A stretch of DNA of 64,000 nucleotides. Origin: Dicaeum eximium. Lineage: Eukaryota > Chordata > Aves > Passeriformes > Dicaeidae. Shown one piece after another: positions 34,966 through 46,443 of the stretch. The position numbers and the translations under genes are program-made. The stretch lies in contig VWZP01007501.1 of the NCBI GenBank assembly GCA_013396995.1, forward strand, positions 78,448 through 142,447. The letters run 5' to 3'. Under the pieces are notes generated by a model. The model saw only the letters and a program-made list of their open reading frames with translations. It was not told the origin of the DNA and did no database searches. Every line of letters begins with the position of its first letter. The stretch's first letter is position 1.

Positions 34966-36751
34966 GTGAGTGGCCCCCGCGCTCGCCACCCAGCCCGTCC
35001 CCTCGCGTCCCGCCGGGCGAGCGGCAGCTCTAACCCTGTCCCTTTTCTCTCTCCGCAGAGGTGGAAGTGCGAGCAGGAGCCCAAGAGCCCCGGCGGCACC
35101 TGGGGCGGCCTCTCGCCGCGCAAGGAGGATGAGGATCTCAACAACGTGCTGGATTTTATCCTTTCCATGGGCAGCGATGGCTACGGCCAGGGCGCTGCCG
35201 GCGGCGACTATCCCCCCGCCCAAGGCGACGGCGGTGGCTTTTACCAGACGAACCCGTCCCCGGGATGCTACAGTGGCCTGGAGCAGGGCAGCCCCCCGCC
35301 CTACAACGCCGGCATCGTGCCGGAGATGATGCGCTCCGAGATGGACTCCAGCTACTGCCCCCCGGGCAGCGTCCACGGCCGCTTCTTCGTGACACCCTCC
35401 TTCGGGGGCCCGCACTTCGTGGACAGCATCAAACCCGAGCCCGACATGGACAGTTACGGACCGGTCCTGGGTCTGGTGCCCCAGGCTTGCCCAAAGATCA
35501 AGCAGGAGGGGAACGCCACCTGCATGCTGGCCTACGAGCAGCCCCGGGTGGCCAGCTCGCCCCAGATCCCGGGGGCAGAGACGCCCCCGCTGAGCCCCGA
35601 CGATCTGCTGGTGGGCGAGTGCCACACGCAGCTGATGTGCCCCTCGTCCGTGCCCTACCCGCAGAGCTACCGCCCGGCCTCTGGCTTCCAGCACCCGCAG
35701 AGCCACCTCCAGTACCAGAGCACCTCCCAATTCGGCCTCTTCGAGGACAGCCTGCCCCTGCAGCCCGCGGCTCCTCGGGGCATGCTCACCCCTCCGTCCT
35801 CCCCTCTGGAGCTGCTGGACTCCAAACCGAAGCGGGGCCGGCGCTCGTGGCCGAGGAAGAGGACGGCCACGCACACGTGCAGCTACGCGGGCTGCGGCAA
35901 GACCTACACCAAGAGCTCGCACCTGAAGGCGCACCTGAGGACGCACACAGGTAAATGTCGCCGGTGGCCTTCGTGGAGGTGGGCTGGGCGCCGGGTGGGA
36001 GAGCCCCGGGTGGAACGGGCTGCAGCCTGGGTTTTTAGCCTGGAAAATTCGCTGGAAGTCTGTTAAATGCACAGCGGAGGTACGGCAGGTGGTCAGGTCA
36101 AGGTGTTCACCCAGCCAAAGCTTTTCCAAGGGATTCCAAAGCCCTTTTCCCAAAAATTTTCACTGCATGTCTGTTAAACTGACATCTGAGCTATGGCAGG
36201 TAGTCAGGTGTGTCACATCGAGGTGTTCACCTATGTAGCCAAAGCTTTTCCAAGGGATTCCAAAGCTCTTTCCCCAAAAGTTTTCACTGCAGGTACAGCT
36301 AGGTAAAGGAAATTCTTGTAGCTCAGCTTCAAATCACTTGGATCTCGCTGTGGAAGAGTTTGGCAGCAAATAGAGAGTGAGGGCACAACAAAATGGGGCG
36401 GGTTACCTGGCAGGTGATGCCTGGCAGGTGATGCATGCCGGGTTACCTGGCAGTGATGCATGCCGGGTTACCTGGCAGTGATGCATGCCCCGTTACCTGG
36501 CAGTGATGCATGCCACATTACCTGATATGATGCGTGCCACACCGAGTGACGCTGTCCCCATTTGCCCCCGCACAGGTGAGAAGCCCTACCACTGCAACTG
36601 GGACGGCTGCGGCTGGAAGTTCGCCCGCTCGGACGAGCTCACTCGCCACTACCGCAAGCACACCGGCCACCGGCCCTTCCAGTGCCACCTGTGCGACAGG
36701 GCCTTCTCCAGGTCGGACCACCTGGCCCTGCACATGAAGAGGCACATGTAG
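34891..36751 (+). CDS. KLF2: KLF2, Krueppel-like factor 2 (complete, 3 exons, 380 aa)
   Basis: KLF2 is a nuclear zinc-finger activator/repressor that binds CACCC and GC boxes; in mammals it controls endothelial quiescence and T-cell trafficking. Exons 34,891-34,965, 35,059-35,950 and 36,576-36,751 join in frame (1,143 nt). The N-terminus [20 protein letters not shown] is the family signature. Residues about 47-62 ([16 protein letters not shown]) form the acidic activation segment. A PPPY motif lies at 104-107 and PPLSPDD at 201-207. LTPPSSP (268-274) resembles the GSK3/FBXW7 degron known in mammalian KLF2. A basic NLS lies at 281-293. Three C2H2 fingers are complete: C299/C304/H317/H321, C329/C334/H347/H351 and C359/C362/H375/H379. 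Mammalian KLF2 is about 355 aa; this one is longer in the middle. KLF4 is excluded by the N-terminus. Confidence 0.98.
35059..35950 (+). CDS. KLF2: KLF2 coding exon 2 (residues 26-322 plus 1 nt)
   Basis: It starts with [11 protein letters not shown] after CTCTCCGCAG and ends in LRTHT plus one base before GTAAAT. It holds the activation and regulatory regions, the NLS and the first zinc finger. Confidence 0.97.
36058..36290. repeat. tandem duplication of about 110 bp in KLF2 intron 2
   Basis: CAAAGCTTTTCCAAGGGATT, AGGTGTTCACC and TTTTCACTGCA occur twice, with the flanking TCTGTTAAA and GTCAGGT. The two copies differ by small indels. Confidence 0.85.
36398..36535. repeat. 27-bp minisatellite in KLF2 intron 2
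   Basis: The unit GTTACCTGGCAGTGATGCAT plus GCCGG is repeated about five times, ending about 40 bp before the exon 3 acceptor. Confidence 0.9.
36576..36751 (+). CDS. KLF2: KLF2 coding exon 3 (residues 323-380 and stop)
   Basis: The acceptor CCCCGCACAG is followed by [18 protein letters not shown] and fingers two and three, ending MKRHM and TAG. The third finger, [17 protein letters not shown], matches the KLF consensus. Confidence 0.98.
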
Positions 36752-37515
36752 CCCCCCCACCCCCCAAAAAATCGGACCTTATTTAAGCGCTCAGGTGCAG
36801 AAGGGTTGAGAATCTGTAGCTGGTACTACACAGGGAGGCACCGACCGACCCACGGACGCGCCAGGACGGACGGACGGACGCTGAGGGTCTGGCACGAGGA
36901 GCAGCAGCCAAAATCTCTGCACGTCCAGGCTCTGCAGAGAGCTGAGGCAGTGACCTGCCCGTCCCGGTCAGGAGAACAGGGGTTAGTTAGTTATTTATGC
37001 AGCTTCTGTGAAGGGGAAACTCCGTAAGACTCCATACAGATTGTACAGAACAAGCTGTAAATATGTTTTATTTTTTATTTTTCCCCCCTCCCATTCTAAC
37101 TGCCCGTCCCTAAGCTTTACAAGACAATGTTTGTATGGAAACTGCCTGAAGTTGACCCTAGGAGAGATAAAAAATGAATGTTACTGTAGCTAACGATGTT
37201 TAGATCTCGGTTGAAGGCATGGCTAAGAGAACACTCCTCTTGCTCGACTCTTTGGTTCACAGGTGCAATAGTATTCTTGTCTGCCATGATCTACACTAGA
37301 AGTACAGGGCTTGATGTCTTGTAAGAAAATAACCTATTTACTGTAATAATTGTTTTTTTTATATATTGTAAATAATTTTATACAGTGAGAAATATTGTAT
37401 ATGTAAATAGAAGACAAGTGGGTATTTTGCCTATTTCTGTTTTTATAAAGACACAATTTTTCAATGTTTGAAAACGTTTCATCTTTTTAATAAAATAAGT
37501 TTTTAATTGCTGTGA
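36752..37515 (+). other. KLF2: KLF2 3' untranslated region
   Basis: It follows the stop and becomes strongly AU-rich after 37,330 (TTTTTTATATATTGTAAATA, ATTGTATATGTAAATAG). AU-rich content fits the short-lived mRNA expected of KLF2. It ends just past the AATAAA. Confidence 0.85.
37489..37494 (+). terminator. KLF2: KLF2 polyadenylation signal AATAAA
   Basis: AATAAA followed by a T/G-rich stretch (GTTTTTAATTGCTGTGATTT), about 740 bp after the stop. Confidence 0.88.
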
Positions 37516-37519
37516 TTTT

Positions 37520-38595
37520 TATTCTCCTCTGAGATATCCCTGTTACTTTTTTCCCTGATGGCTGGGCCAGCAACCACCTGATTGTGTTTTAAATTATCGA
37601 CAACTGTAACGAGACACTTCAAAAAATCTGAGCCATGGATTTTTCTGAACTAGATAACAAAGTAAGGTATCCTCAGTGGTAAATAAGTCATAGTACAGTG
37701 CTTTATCCAAAAATCAAATAGGAGAGTAGCTCACATTCAAAATACACTTCCTAAAAATGGTTAAGCAGGCAACACTGTAATTTCAGTCTCATTTCTAGTT
37801 TATGCTAGACTATTTTAATAGCATTCTTAATGTTTTCCAGATGCAGTTATGGTTTTGCCAGCAGTGTGTGGGTTTTTTTACTATAAATTTAAACACTGCA
37901 TTTTTGTAATTATGGGGGCTTATTTTAAGGCATTCTTGTACATAAATTACCCTTGCTCTCAAGAGCGCAGTGCAGAATTCCAATGGAACAGGAGTGGAAT
38001 TCAAGCATGAATTCACAACACAAGTTCAAACATCTTCATAACTCATTCCCCAAAACTTCAATTCACTCAGTAATTTGTAGTGCCACCTCGATTCCAGGAG
38101 TTGAGAAAGTTATTATTAACTATTTGAGTAGAAAACCAGCCAGGACTCGAGATTCTGAAAATTGCAATAAACTGGGTACTGCAACAGCCACAAAAATCAA
38201 ACTGAGCCCCCAAAAAATTCTTCACAGCTGTAAGAAAATCCAAGCATCCTCTGTCCTTACAGCTCCGGTGTGGTGAGTTTTGATATTTGTCTATCACTGC
38301 TAATCAAATAGGCAGATTCAGCTCAATGTTGCAGCATTTTTTTTCCCTTGACATACCTGGTTTTAATCAAGGTTGGGGCTTTTTTTCTCGTGCTAGAATG
38401 CACGAGAATGGAATCAACAGGGATGCATTTAGAGCAACTGCAAATCTAGCTGCTCTTCTGTGAAAGCAGAGGCTGGGGCTGCTCATGTGGAACAGATGTA
38501 TTTTGGGCTTCTAATCACTGGCATGGAAGAACGAGTTCCACATTTCACTTTTGTAGCTCTTTCAAAGCCAAATGTGAGGGAGCTTTGTTTCGTCA
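37520..38595. other. intergenic downstream of KLF2, nothing recognised
   Basis: AT-rich unique DNA without coding signal. Confidence 0.6.
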
Positions 38596-38596
38596 T

Positions 38597-38597
<1 letters not shown>

Positions 38598-38634
<37 letters not shown>

Positions 38635-38665
38635 NAACAACAACAAAACAAAACAAAAAAAAACC
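38598..38665. repeat. poly-A tract with ambiguous base
   Basis: About 36 A residues, then AACAACAAC-type sequence. Base 38,635 is unresolved, so the run length is unreliable. Confidence 0.9.
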
Positions 38666-39204
38666 CCAACTCATTTATTTGCTAGGAAAAGAACAAAAAA
38701 CACAATTGCACAATCTCATTCCAGAAAGTGAGGATGACTTAAAGATGTTCTAAACTTGGCAACGTTCATTGTTGCAACAGTTCTAGGTATTTCCTTCTCT
38801 TTCCCCATAGCTGAATATTTTCATATTTCAGCATGTCCTTTAGCGTTTATAACTTTAAGAAGCCAACTTTTAAAATTCTTAAATAAGAATAAAGAATTAA
38901 ATTTAAATTAAAATATTTTTTAAATTCTCAAATTCTTAAAATTCTTAAATTCTTAAATACCCTCATCTCTTCCTACTCACCTGGCTTTCCCCTGCTCTCC
39001 CTGAAGAACTGGAAGTGGTTTTGGCCATTCCCAGTTTTCGGCATTCCCTGTATTTTTATAACCCAGGTTTCAGCAGTACAGCACAAGCCTCGAGGATTCC
39101 CTTTTTTGTGATGCAATTTAAAAGACAAAGAGGGGCGACACCTCCGTGCCCAGCCCCAAACCTGCCTGGGGAAGGGCCCAGCCAGAGCTGCCCAGTGGTG
39201 GAGG

Positions 39205-39270
39205 AGATCTTGGAAGGATCCTGAAAGGATCTTGGAAGGATCTTGGAAGATCTTGGAAGGATCCTGGAAG
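39205..39270. repeat. GGATCTTGGAA minisatellite
   Basis: Imperfect repeats of GGATCTTGGAA/GGATCCTGAAA lie just before the CR1 copy. Confidence 0.85.
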
Positions 39271-39344
39271 CATCTCAACATCCCGACACACCTCTCTGGC
39301 CCCGCTTGTCCCCAGTCTTGACCTCTGGCTGCTCTGAGCATTTC

Positions 39345-39720
39345 TCTTCCAAATCCTCAGCCTGGAGAGGAGAAGCTCCAGGGAGAGCTCAGAGCCCTTC
39401 CAGTGCCTGAGGGGCTCCAGGAGAGCTGCAGAGGGACTGGGGACAAGGCCTGGAGGGACAGGACACAGGGAATGGCTCCCAGTGCCAGAGGGCAGGGCTG
39501 GATGGGATCTTGGGAACTGGGAATTGTTCCCTGGAAGGGTGAGGAGGGGCTGGGATGGAATTCCCAGAGAAACTGTGACTGCTTCATCCCTGGCAATGTT
39601 CAAAGCCAGCTTGGAGGGGGCTGGGAGCAACCTGACCTGGTGGGAGGTGTCCCTGCCCATGGCAGGGGGTGGGACTGGGTGGGCTTGGAGCTCCCTGCAA
39701 TCCCAAACCATCCTGGGATG
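39345..39720 (+). mobile_element. CR1 LINE fragment, plus orientation
   Basis: Ordered CR1 blocks: AGCCTGGAGAGGAGAAGCTC, CAGGAGAGCTGCAGAGGGAC, GGGAATGGCTCCCAGTGCCA, GCAACCTGACCTGGTGGGAG and TGGCAGGGGGTGGGACTGGG. It ends in a GGGATGCTGG array. The frames on both strands here are CR1 shadows. Confidence 0.9.
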
Positions 39721-39795
39721 CTGGAATTCTGGAATTCCGGGATTCTGGGATGCTGGGATGCTGGGATGCTGGAATTCTGGGATCCTGGGATTCCA
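39716..39795. repeat. 10-bp array GGGATGCTGG/GGAATTCTGG at CR1 3' end
   Basis: About eight units immediately after the CR1 end, analogous to the octamer tails of other CR1 copies here. Confidence 0.85.
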
Positions 39796-39913
39796 AGCCA
39801 GCTGCAGCCAGTGAGGGCATTGTGTGCTGCTCAGGGAAAGTGCAGAAATAAACGTCACCACAGCCACCAACCCCTAAAAAACCCTCAGGGTGCTTCTCCT
39901 CCTCCTCCTCCTC

Positions 39914-39956
39914 NNNNNNNNNNNNNNNNNNNNNNNNNNNNNNNNNNNNNNNNNNN
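39914..39956. other. assembly gap (43 N)
   Basis: A run of N follows CCTCCTCCTCCTC and precedes GGGGGG. True length is unknown; a difficult CCT/GGGG repeat probably caused it. Confidence 0.98.
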
Positions 39957-40529
39957 GGGGGGCAAAGCACTCATAAAAGTTCACAAGAAACTTTCTTGTC
40001 ATTGTTTAAGGGAGGGCATCTGTGATAATTGCCGTGTGGTCTTCACAGGAAACTGCACGTTCTTGAACCTTGAGATCGTCTGGTAGCAGGAAAAAGAAAA
40101 CAAAAAAAAAAGAGAGAGATGCTGATCTCATTCTTCTCACATTCCATTATGAGTAATTGTCAACTCTCTTTTTTTTTCTTTAATTGTTTTAAATGAGCAC
40201 ATCCAGAGATACATGGCTGTAATTCCAGTAATCTACCAAGCCTCCCTAGTGAGCAGGAAACCACCAATGTTCCTATCTCCCAAAATCTGACCAGCAGGCT
40301 GTCAGCTCTTAAGTAATTTTGTTCTAATTAAGCATCCAGCCACCTCAACCTGCAGCTGGATCAACCTGCAGCTCATCCTGGATTTAATTTTGACATACCA
40401 AGAAAAGGTAAAAACTGCAGAAATTGTAGTTAAACCTGATGAGAGGAAATGTAGAGTCCATTGAAAACAAGATTTTCACACATATTAATGTAAGATACCG
40501 CAGCCATGGGCTCCCTGTGCATACCCAGA

Positions 40530-40728
40530 GCCACCTCAGCACCACATGAGCACCACCAGCATCACTCTGCACATACCCAGCACCAATCCAGCACCCTGTG
40601 AAACAGCCCAGCACCAATCCAGCACCACCCCAGCACCCTGTGCACACCCAGCACCATCCCAGCACCACCCCAGCACCCTGTGCACAACCAACATCACCCA
40701 GCACACACCCAGCACCATCCCAGCCCCC
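40530..40728. repeat. CAGCACC-type minisatellite
   Basis: Degenerate repeats of CCCAGCACCA and CCTGTGCACA, in units of about 10-30 bp. Frames here are artefacts. Confidence 0.88.
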
Positions 40729-41560
40729 AGGGCACTCTCAAATCTCTTTTTTTTCAGCCCTGAAGTGGGAGCCTGGGCTAGAACCCCCCTGGCTTTCCTG
40801 CAAGTTTCCTTTAGGCTCAGTATTGTAGCTCATCCCATCTGGGAGAGCTGAAGCTTTAGTGCTTAGGCGCAGCTTTAGTGCTTAGGCGCAGCTTTAGGCG
40901 TGGCTCACCTGGGGCAGGATGGGCCATTCCAACCAGAGCCATCCCCAAACTTTCTGCAGGCATTGCCTGGCCCCAAACTTTTGCTCCTCCAGCCACAAGA
41001 ATGCCAAAAAAAGTTTGTCCACTCTTCAAAGGACAGGCCTGAGTGGTTCTGTGGTTTTCTGTGGCAGAAGCTCTGTGGTTTTTTAAGCTATTTTGTGCCC
41101 CTCTGACACAGAGCAGCTCTTAGGCTTTGCTTAAATTGAATTTTCGAAGCCAGAACCCCAAGCTCCAGCAATTTCTTTTGCTATATTTAGGGAAAAAACA
41201 ACTACAACAAAGTCATGCAGCCGTCGCTGCGGCAACTAGCAAAAAAAAAAAATATTCAAGCCAAACCCCGTGTAATTTAAACAGGTTGAGAATTTTTAGA
41301 CTTTTGAATTAACAGGCACTGACCCCCAAAAAACCACCACATTTAACCCAAGACCGTAAAGATAAAAAGCTTCCAAAATGAAATAATAAATCTGAGATTA
41401 TAAATGTATAGTTTAAATAAAAGCGTGTAACATCACGTAATAAAGAAACTTAAAAGTTCTAAAATATAATGATGATTTAAAATAGAGTAATATTTTAAAT
41501 GGTTAAAATATTATATTTATTTATTATAAAATGTTTAGAATATAATAATAGTAATAACAG
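40729..41560. other. intergenic, nothing recognised
   Basis: AGCTTTAGTGCTTAGGCGC is repeated at 40,851-40,900. Otherwise unique non-coding DNA. Confidence 0.5.
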
Positions 41561-41571
41561 TAATAGTAATC

Positions 41572-41650
<79 letters not shown>

Positions 41651-41652
41651 TG
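41560..41652. repeat. (AAT)n microsatellite
   Basis: About 25 uninterrupted AAT units. Confidence 0.95.
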
Positions 41653-41659
41653 TTTAAAA

Positions 41660-42840
41660 TATAATGATAAAATATATCATGCATTTGACCTGAGGCTGTG
41701 GAGAAGCTTCCAAAATTCAGTGACAGAACTGGGATTATGGGTGTGGAGTGTGAACAGAAGTGTGTGATATCACAGGGTGGAAAACTCAGAGTTTAAGGTT
41801 TTAGAAGTTTAGGCTTAGGGTTTTGTCCCTAAAAAACATTTAAAAAAAAAAGTAATGAAAGAGTGATGAAATCTCAAAGCTCCAAAAAGTAACTTTCATT
41901 TATTATTTTAAACAATAACATTTCTCTTATTATATTAAACAATAAACACATGAGGATGGGTTAAAATTAAAATACCTTACAATTTGTTATACCACTTGGA
42001 AGATAAATATAACCACGGTTATAATAACAATGTACATATTTGGAGATATTAGTCAGATTTAGGTCAATATTGCAGTTTCCTCTTTGTGTTTCCACCTTTT
42101 CCAGGTCAGACTGAAGGATGATAATTTTGATTTATCAGCAGAAGGAGCCACAGCCACCAGGAGTTTTCCTTGGAAACTCAAAGGGAGAGGCAGGAGGTGG
42201 AAAAACGGAAAATTCCATTTCGTAACAAATTTAAGCCTTTATTTATAAAACTTTCAAGTAAAAAGAGCAGAGATCAACTGACCAAAGAGCTGTGCCAATG
42301 AATTAGTTATTAATTAACTATTCCTTATTCATCACTAATTCAGTTAATGTATTTACTCTGAAAAATAAATCTTCTGTAATTCTGTCATACTCCAGGCAAA
42401 ATGCAAAAAGGTGGTTGTGGTGAAATCCACAGAAATGCAATAGATAACCAAATATTTCACCAAAAAAGGAAATATCTAACCAAATATTTCACCAAAAACT
42501 TGGCTGTCCCACCAGCAGAGGAAGAAAATGGAATTAGAGCACAAGAATTGAGTTAGAGCAGCAGAGATCAATTCACTTCCACAGAGCCCCAGCTCTAAAC
42601 GAGGATTAAGCAGAAATTGAACTCCTGAGAGGGAGGAATAAAATGCAGAAAAAAGGAGAAATCAAAACTCTCACACAAGGGAAAGCAATGATTCCACTGG
42701 GACCAAAACTCAAAATATCCTTCTCCACAGAGAAAGACTAAAGAAGAAACAGTAACCCCAAATGGATGAGAAGAAGAATTCAAGAAAAGTGCCTTATCCT
42801 TGAGCATAAGATGACCAAATAATTTCTGCAATAGTGCCAA
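41660..42840. other. intergenic, nothing recognised
   Basis: AT-rich unique DNA. One short duplication, AACCAAATATTTCACCAAAA, lies at 42,446-42,500. Confidence 0.5.
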
Positions 42841-42857
42841 CAGATTTCACAGATGGG

Positions 42858-43025
42858 AATTAAAAATAAAAGTAAAATTAAATTTAAATTAAATAAAATT
42901 AAAATTAAAATTAAAATTTAAAAAGAAAAATAAAATTTAAAAGAAAAATATAAAAATAAAAAACAAAAATATAAATATAAAATAAAAATTAAAATAAATT
43001 TTAAAATAAAATTAAAAATAAAAAT
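42858..43025. repeat. AAAATTAAAAT-type AT-rich repeat
   Basis: Degenerate TAAAAT/AATTAA units with almost no G or C. Confidence 0.85.
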
Positions 43026-43249
43026 GCTTCCACAGACACAGCTTGGAATTTCCTACACTTTGAGAGCAAAGATACAGAGGGACCCTCAGAGGGCAGAGGT
43101 TCCATGGAGAAGAAGTTGCCTATATAAAAATATTTCACCCAGCTGTGAATTGTTCATACACAACATCTCGTTCTTGTGGAAGTGTGACTTTGATGAGCAG
43201 GGGGGCTGGGAGGGAACTGAGGGAAATGTGAGCACAGTCCTGGGAAGGG

Positions 43250-43492
43250 CAAGGATAATTCAGTATCTGTGTCCTATAAATGCAATAATCAAGGAATTCA
43301 GATACAACACAGATAATTCAGATACATATAATTCAATTTCTATGTCCTACAGATACAATAATCAGGGAATTCAGATGCAATAATCAGATAATTCAGGAAC
43401 AATAATCAGGTAATTCAGATTCAACACAGACAATTCAGTATCTGTGCCCTACAGGTACAATAATGAGATAATTCAGTATCTGTGCCCTACCA
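43250..43492. repeat. minisatellite with ATAATTCAGTATCTGTGCCC units
   Basis: Repeats of GATAATTCAG, TATCTGTGCCCTAC and ATACAATAATCAG alternate through about 240 bp. Confidence 0.85.
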
Positions 43493-44263
43493 AGGTGCAG
43501 GTTGGATGTTGATAATTCTGTCTGTCCTGTCTGTGCTGTGCCTCAGGGCTCAGTGCAATCCCAGCACTCAGAGTAAATCCCAAATAAAACGTGAGTGCCA
43601 CCAGAAAACCCTGCTGAGCTCTGAGTGACTGCTCCAGGTGCCACAGAGCCCAGCAATTCTGACCCAAGCAGAAAAGAAGAATCAGCCCCAGTCTTTCCTC
43701 TCAGCCAAACGTGCAGGGGGCTCCTTCCTCCTGCAGGAAAAGCTCAGGTGGGAACGGAGGAAAATCGGAAAATCGGGAATCCAGATGACAAGGATCACCC
43801 AACCTGACTGGAATGAAGCAAGGAAAATGTGATTTCCACCTCTGCCTGTGGCTGTCTGGGGTGTGTCTATGGGAACAGCTCCTTACTAATGATTTTAAAA
43901 TTATTTAAAAAAAAAAAGAAAATAGGGAAACTATGGGCAAACATAGGAGAAAATTCATCACCTCAGCCCAGAGAAGAAAGGTGACATGCAGGATCAGCAG
44001 CTGAGCCCACATTCCAAAGAGATGCTTGAAAAACAACAAAGAATGTGAAATTACATCCAGGGCAGAGGATCCCAGGCTTCTCTCACGCCTGGCACAGCTC
44101 ACGAACACAGCAATGAAAAGAAATCTCGATACAAATGGATCAGAAATAATTTCTCCTCTTTTCTTGAACCTTTGAAACTCTCAGGGCCATGAGAATTTCT
44201 GCATTTCTGAATAATCTGGATTTCTGCAAAGATCCCAATTCTGTATCCGTCTGTGGTTAGAGA

Positions 44264-44267
<4 letters not shown>

Positions 44268-44297
<30 letters not shown>

Positions 44298-44298
44298 G
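44268..44298. repeat. (CA)n microsatellite
   Basis: About 14 CA units. A TA array follows at 44,424-44,440. Confidence 0.95.
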
Positions 44299-45030
44299 CT
44301 TTAATATATAGAATATATCTGCATATTCTACATATTCCCTGTATATACACATTTTCTGTACAGCACAAGGAACTCTGTCTGTGGACATGTGGAGTATATA
44401 CACACACTGTGGTTACATTGTACAATATATATATATATATTTATTTTTATTTATTTATGTATATATACATTTAGACACAAAGAATATGGATCTCACTGTA
44501 CACTGTATATGCACTGGGGGTATTCACATTTTTCCATATCTTACATTTCATGTGTTTTTCTCTGCCCAAATAGCAACAGCTCTGTTTGTGCTTTAAATCT
44601 CACTGCTCTGGAGGAAGAAGATGGATGCCTTGCAATAAAATTTCACCTCAAAGAGCAAGTGCAGGTATTGTACAAACACTGGGTTACAGCACGGGGAAAG
44701 AATGTGGGGAATCTTCCTTTTTTTATGTGGAAAACTGTATTAAATACAAAGCAAGAAATCACAGTGAGGTTTTTCTTCTACTGCAGTGACAACACTTGGA
44801 ATCAAGAGTAAATTTAAGGTTCCTAAATCTATTACTGTGCATAGACAACATGTTCTGGTTTTAACTTGTTCTTTTTTTTTTTTTTTTTTTTGATCTGCAG
44901 TTGCTGCCCAAGCAAATGTGAGGAAGAGTCAAAAAGGAAACACCAAAATGAGCCCAGCACTACACAGAATGCTGGAATAATTCACATTTCTGCCTCCCTG
45001 CTGGACATCCTGAAAGCATCACCCCACTGG

Positions 45031-45118
45031 CCTAGAAGTATGATAAATTCAGTATTTTAGGGCCTAGAAACATGATAAATTCAATATTTTAGGGTCTAGA
45101 AGCATGGTTAATTCATGG
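45031..45118. repeat. 31-bp minisatellite, about three copies
   Basis: Units of CCTAGAAACATGATAAATTC plus ATATTTTAGGG, the last one degenerate. Confidence 0.88.
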
Positions 45119-45593
45119 TTAATTTCCCAGCAGAACAGGGAAAGATTCTTTTTCATCCTCTGAGCAGGCAGTATCAGTGCAGTGTGAAAATGAAATAAAA
45201 GGAAGGAAGGGAGGACGTGAAAAATAGGAATGCATTAAAGATGGTGAAGGAATAGCACATTAAAAAAAAAAAGAGATAAAATGTTGTAAGATGAGGGCCA
45301 CATCAGCAAAAACACAGAATGTATTTTTGTATTCCCAGAGAATACAAAAAAAGGGCAGGAAAGAAGACTGAGGACATTAAAAAATGCTGTGCTAGGTCCC
45401 TGCTCTACAGGACAGAAAATTCCAAGGCAAACACAACTGAGGTTTTAGAATTTCTGTCACCAGAAAAAGGCATTTCTAGCAAGCAAATTAAATTAATTAA
45501 TTTTTTTTCCCCTACTACAGGTCCAACACATCCTGTGCTGTCTTTTCCAGGTGGAAGCATCCAGTGCATAAAAACCTGGTGTGAGCACTGCCA

Positions 45594-45767
45594 AACTCCC
45601 CACGTGTCAGGAGTGGCCAAAATCCCTTCTCAACCTCCTCACCCTCAGCAGGTGAACAGAAATAAATGGAAATAAAACTCTCTGTTGTGCAGTTGCACAA
45701 AAGTAAAGAATTATTAGCTTTACCAGCTATTTACCAGCTATTTATTCTTAAAAATGGTTGTAGTTGC
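45594..45767 (+). repeat. segment A of an inverted duplication
   Basis: Its reverse complement is at 48,117-48,280. AACTGCACAACAGAGAGTTT there equals the reverse of AAACTCTCTGTTGTGCAGTT here, and the match holds for about 165 bp. A 10-bp internal tandem (TTTACCAGCT) occurs in this copy only. Confidence 0.92.
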
Positions 45768-45778
45768 AGTGCATGAAA

Positions 45779-45935
45779 CCTTTCCTTTCCTTTTCTTTTT
45801 TCACAAGTACAGTCAGACCCAAGGCACAGACAAGGAAACAGCAAACTGCAGCGAAATGAGTAAAATCACAAAAAACCAAAGCTCCCCTAATTTGTGGCTA
45901 CTGAATTAGCAGCTTGGAGTGGGACAAAAAGACTT
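45779..45935. repeat. direct duplication C, copy 1
   Basis: It matches 50,183-50,335: CACAAGTACAGTCAGACCCA, AAGGCACAGA, GCAAACTGCAG and AGCTCCCCT are shared in order, at an offset of about 4.4 kb. Confidence 0.9.
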
Positions 45936-46192
45936 AACAGAGGTAGAGGCTGCATGTCTGGGTGTCACCCCAGAGCAGCACCCAGATGTGCATCGCCATC
46001 CTGCAATCCTGTAAAGTGATTTTTTACTCCAATTACAGCAATTTTTAAAAGTAATTTAACTGCTAAGTTATTCGTCCCATTTCCTGTAAGTGAATTAATT
46101 CCTTCTTTTAGTCACATACAGTTATTAAAAGTCAATGCAGACAAATGTTTAAATTAGAGGAGCTGCTAATTTCTAGAGTCTTTAAATTTGTA

Positions 46193-46443
46193 CTGTTTTG
46201 TAGAGTTTTCACTGTTTGTATCCATCACTTATAAATTGTCAAGATTCTTTTGTAAAGCCCCAACTTCTGGATGAAAAGGGACCATCTAATTATCAATTTC
46301 ATCTAATTGATTTTTCATCTAATTGGAATTAGATGAAAAAAATTCATTCTGATTGGAATTCAATTCTAATCGAATTGATTATTCACCTAATAATGAATTT
46401 ATGCTTTGACAGAGATGATGCAGAAGAAGTATTGATTAACCTA
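46193..46443. repeat. direct duplication B, copy 1
   Basis: It matches 47,828-48,086 at high identity (CAACTTCTGGATGAAAAGGG, TTTATGCTTTGACAGAGATG), offset about 1,645 bp. Its middle is AT-rich and self-complementary (CTAATTGATTTTTCATCTAA and so on). Confidence 0.93.

Larger units (their letters stand above)
34530..35990. promoter_or_regulatory. CpG island over KLF2 promoter, exon 1 and exon 2
   Basis: GC content and CpG density rise sharply here against an AT-rich flank. This island produces very long open frames on both strands. Confidence 0.85.

Noticed and set aside
35265..35954. A 229-codon frame on the plus strand in KLF2 exon 2
   Set aside because: It is the +1-type frame of KLF2; the correct frame carries the zinc fingers and activation motifs.
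34849..36153. A 434-codon open frame on the minus strand across KLF2
   Set aside because: It is the antisense shadow of the GC-rich KLF2 exons. It reads through real splice sites and has an A/R/G-rich composition without any domain.
39403..40086. Long frames on both strands around the N gap
   Set aside because: They lie in a CR1 LINE fragment and run through undefined bases.
41560..41652. CRISPR-like or satellite array
   Set aside because: It is a plain trinucleotide microsatellite without spacers.
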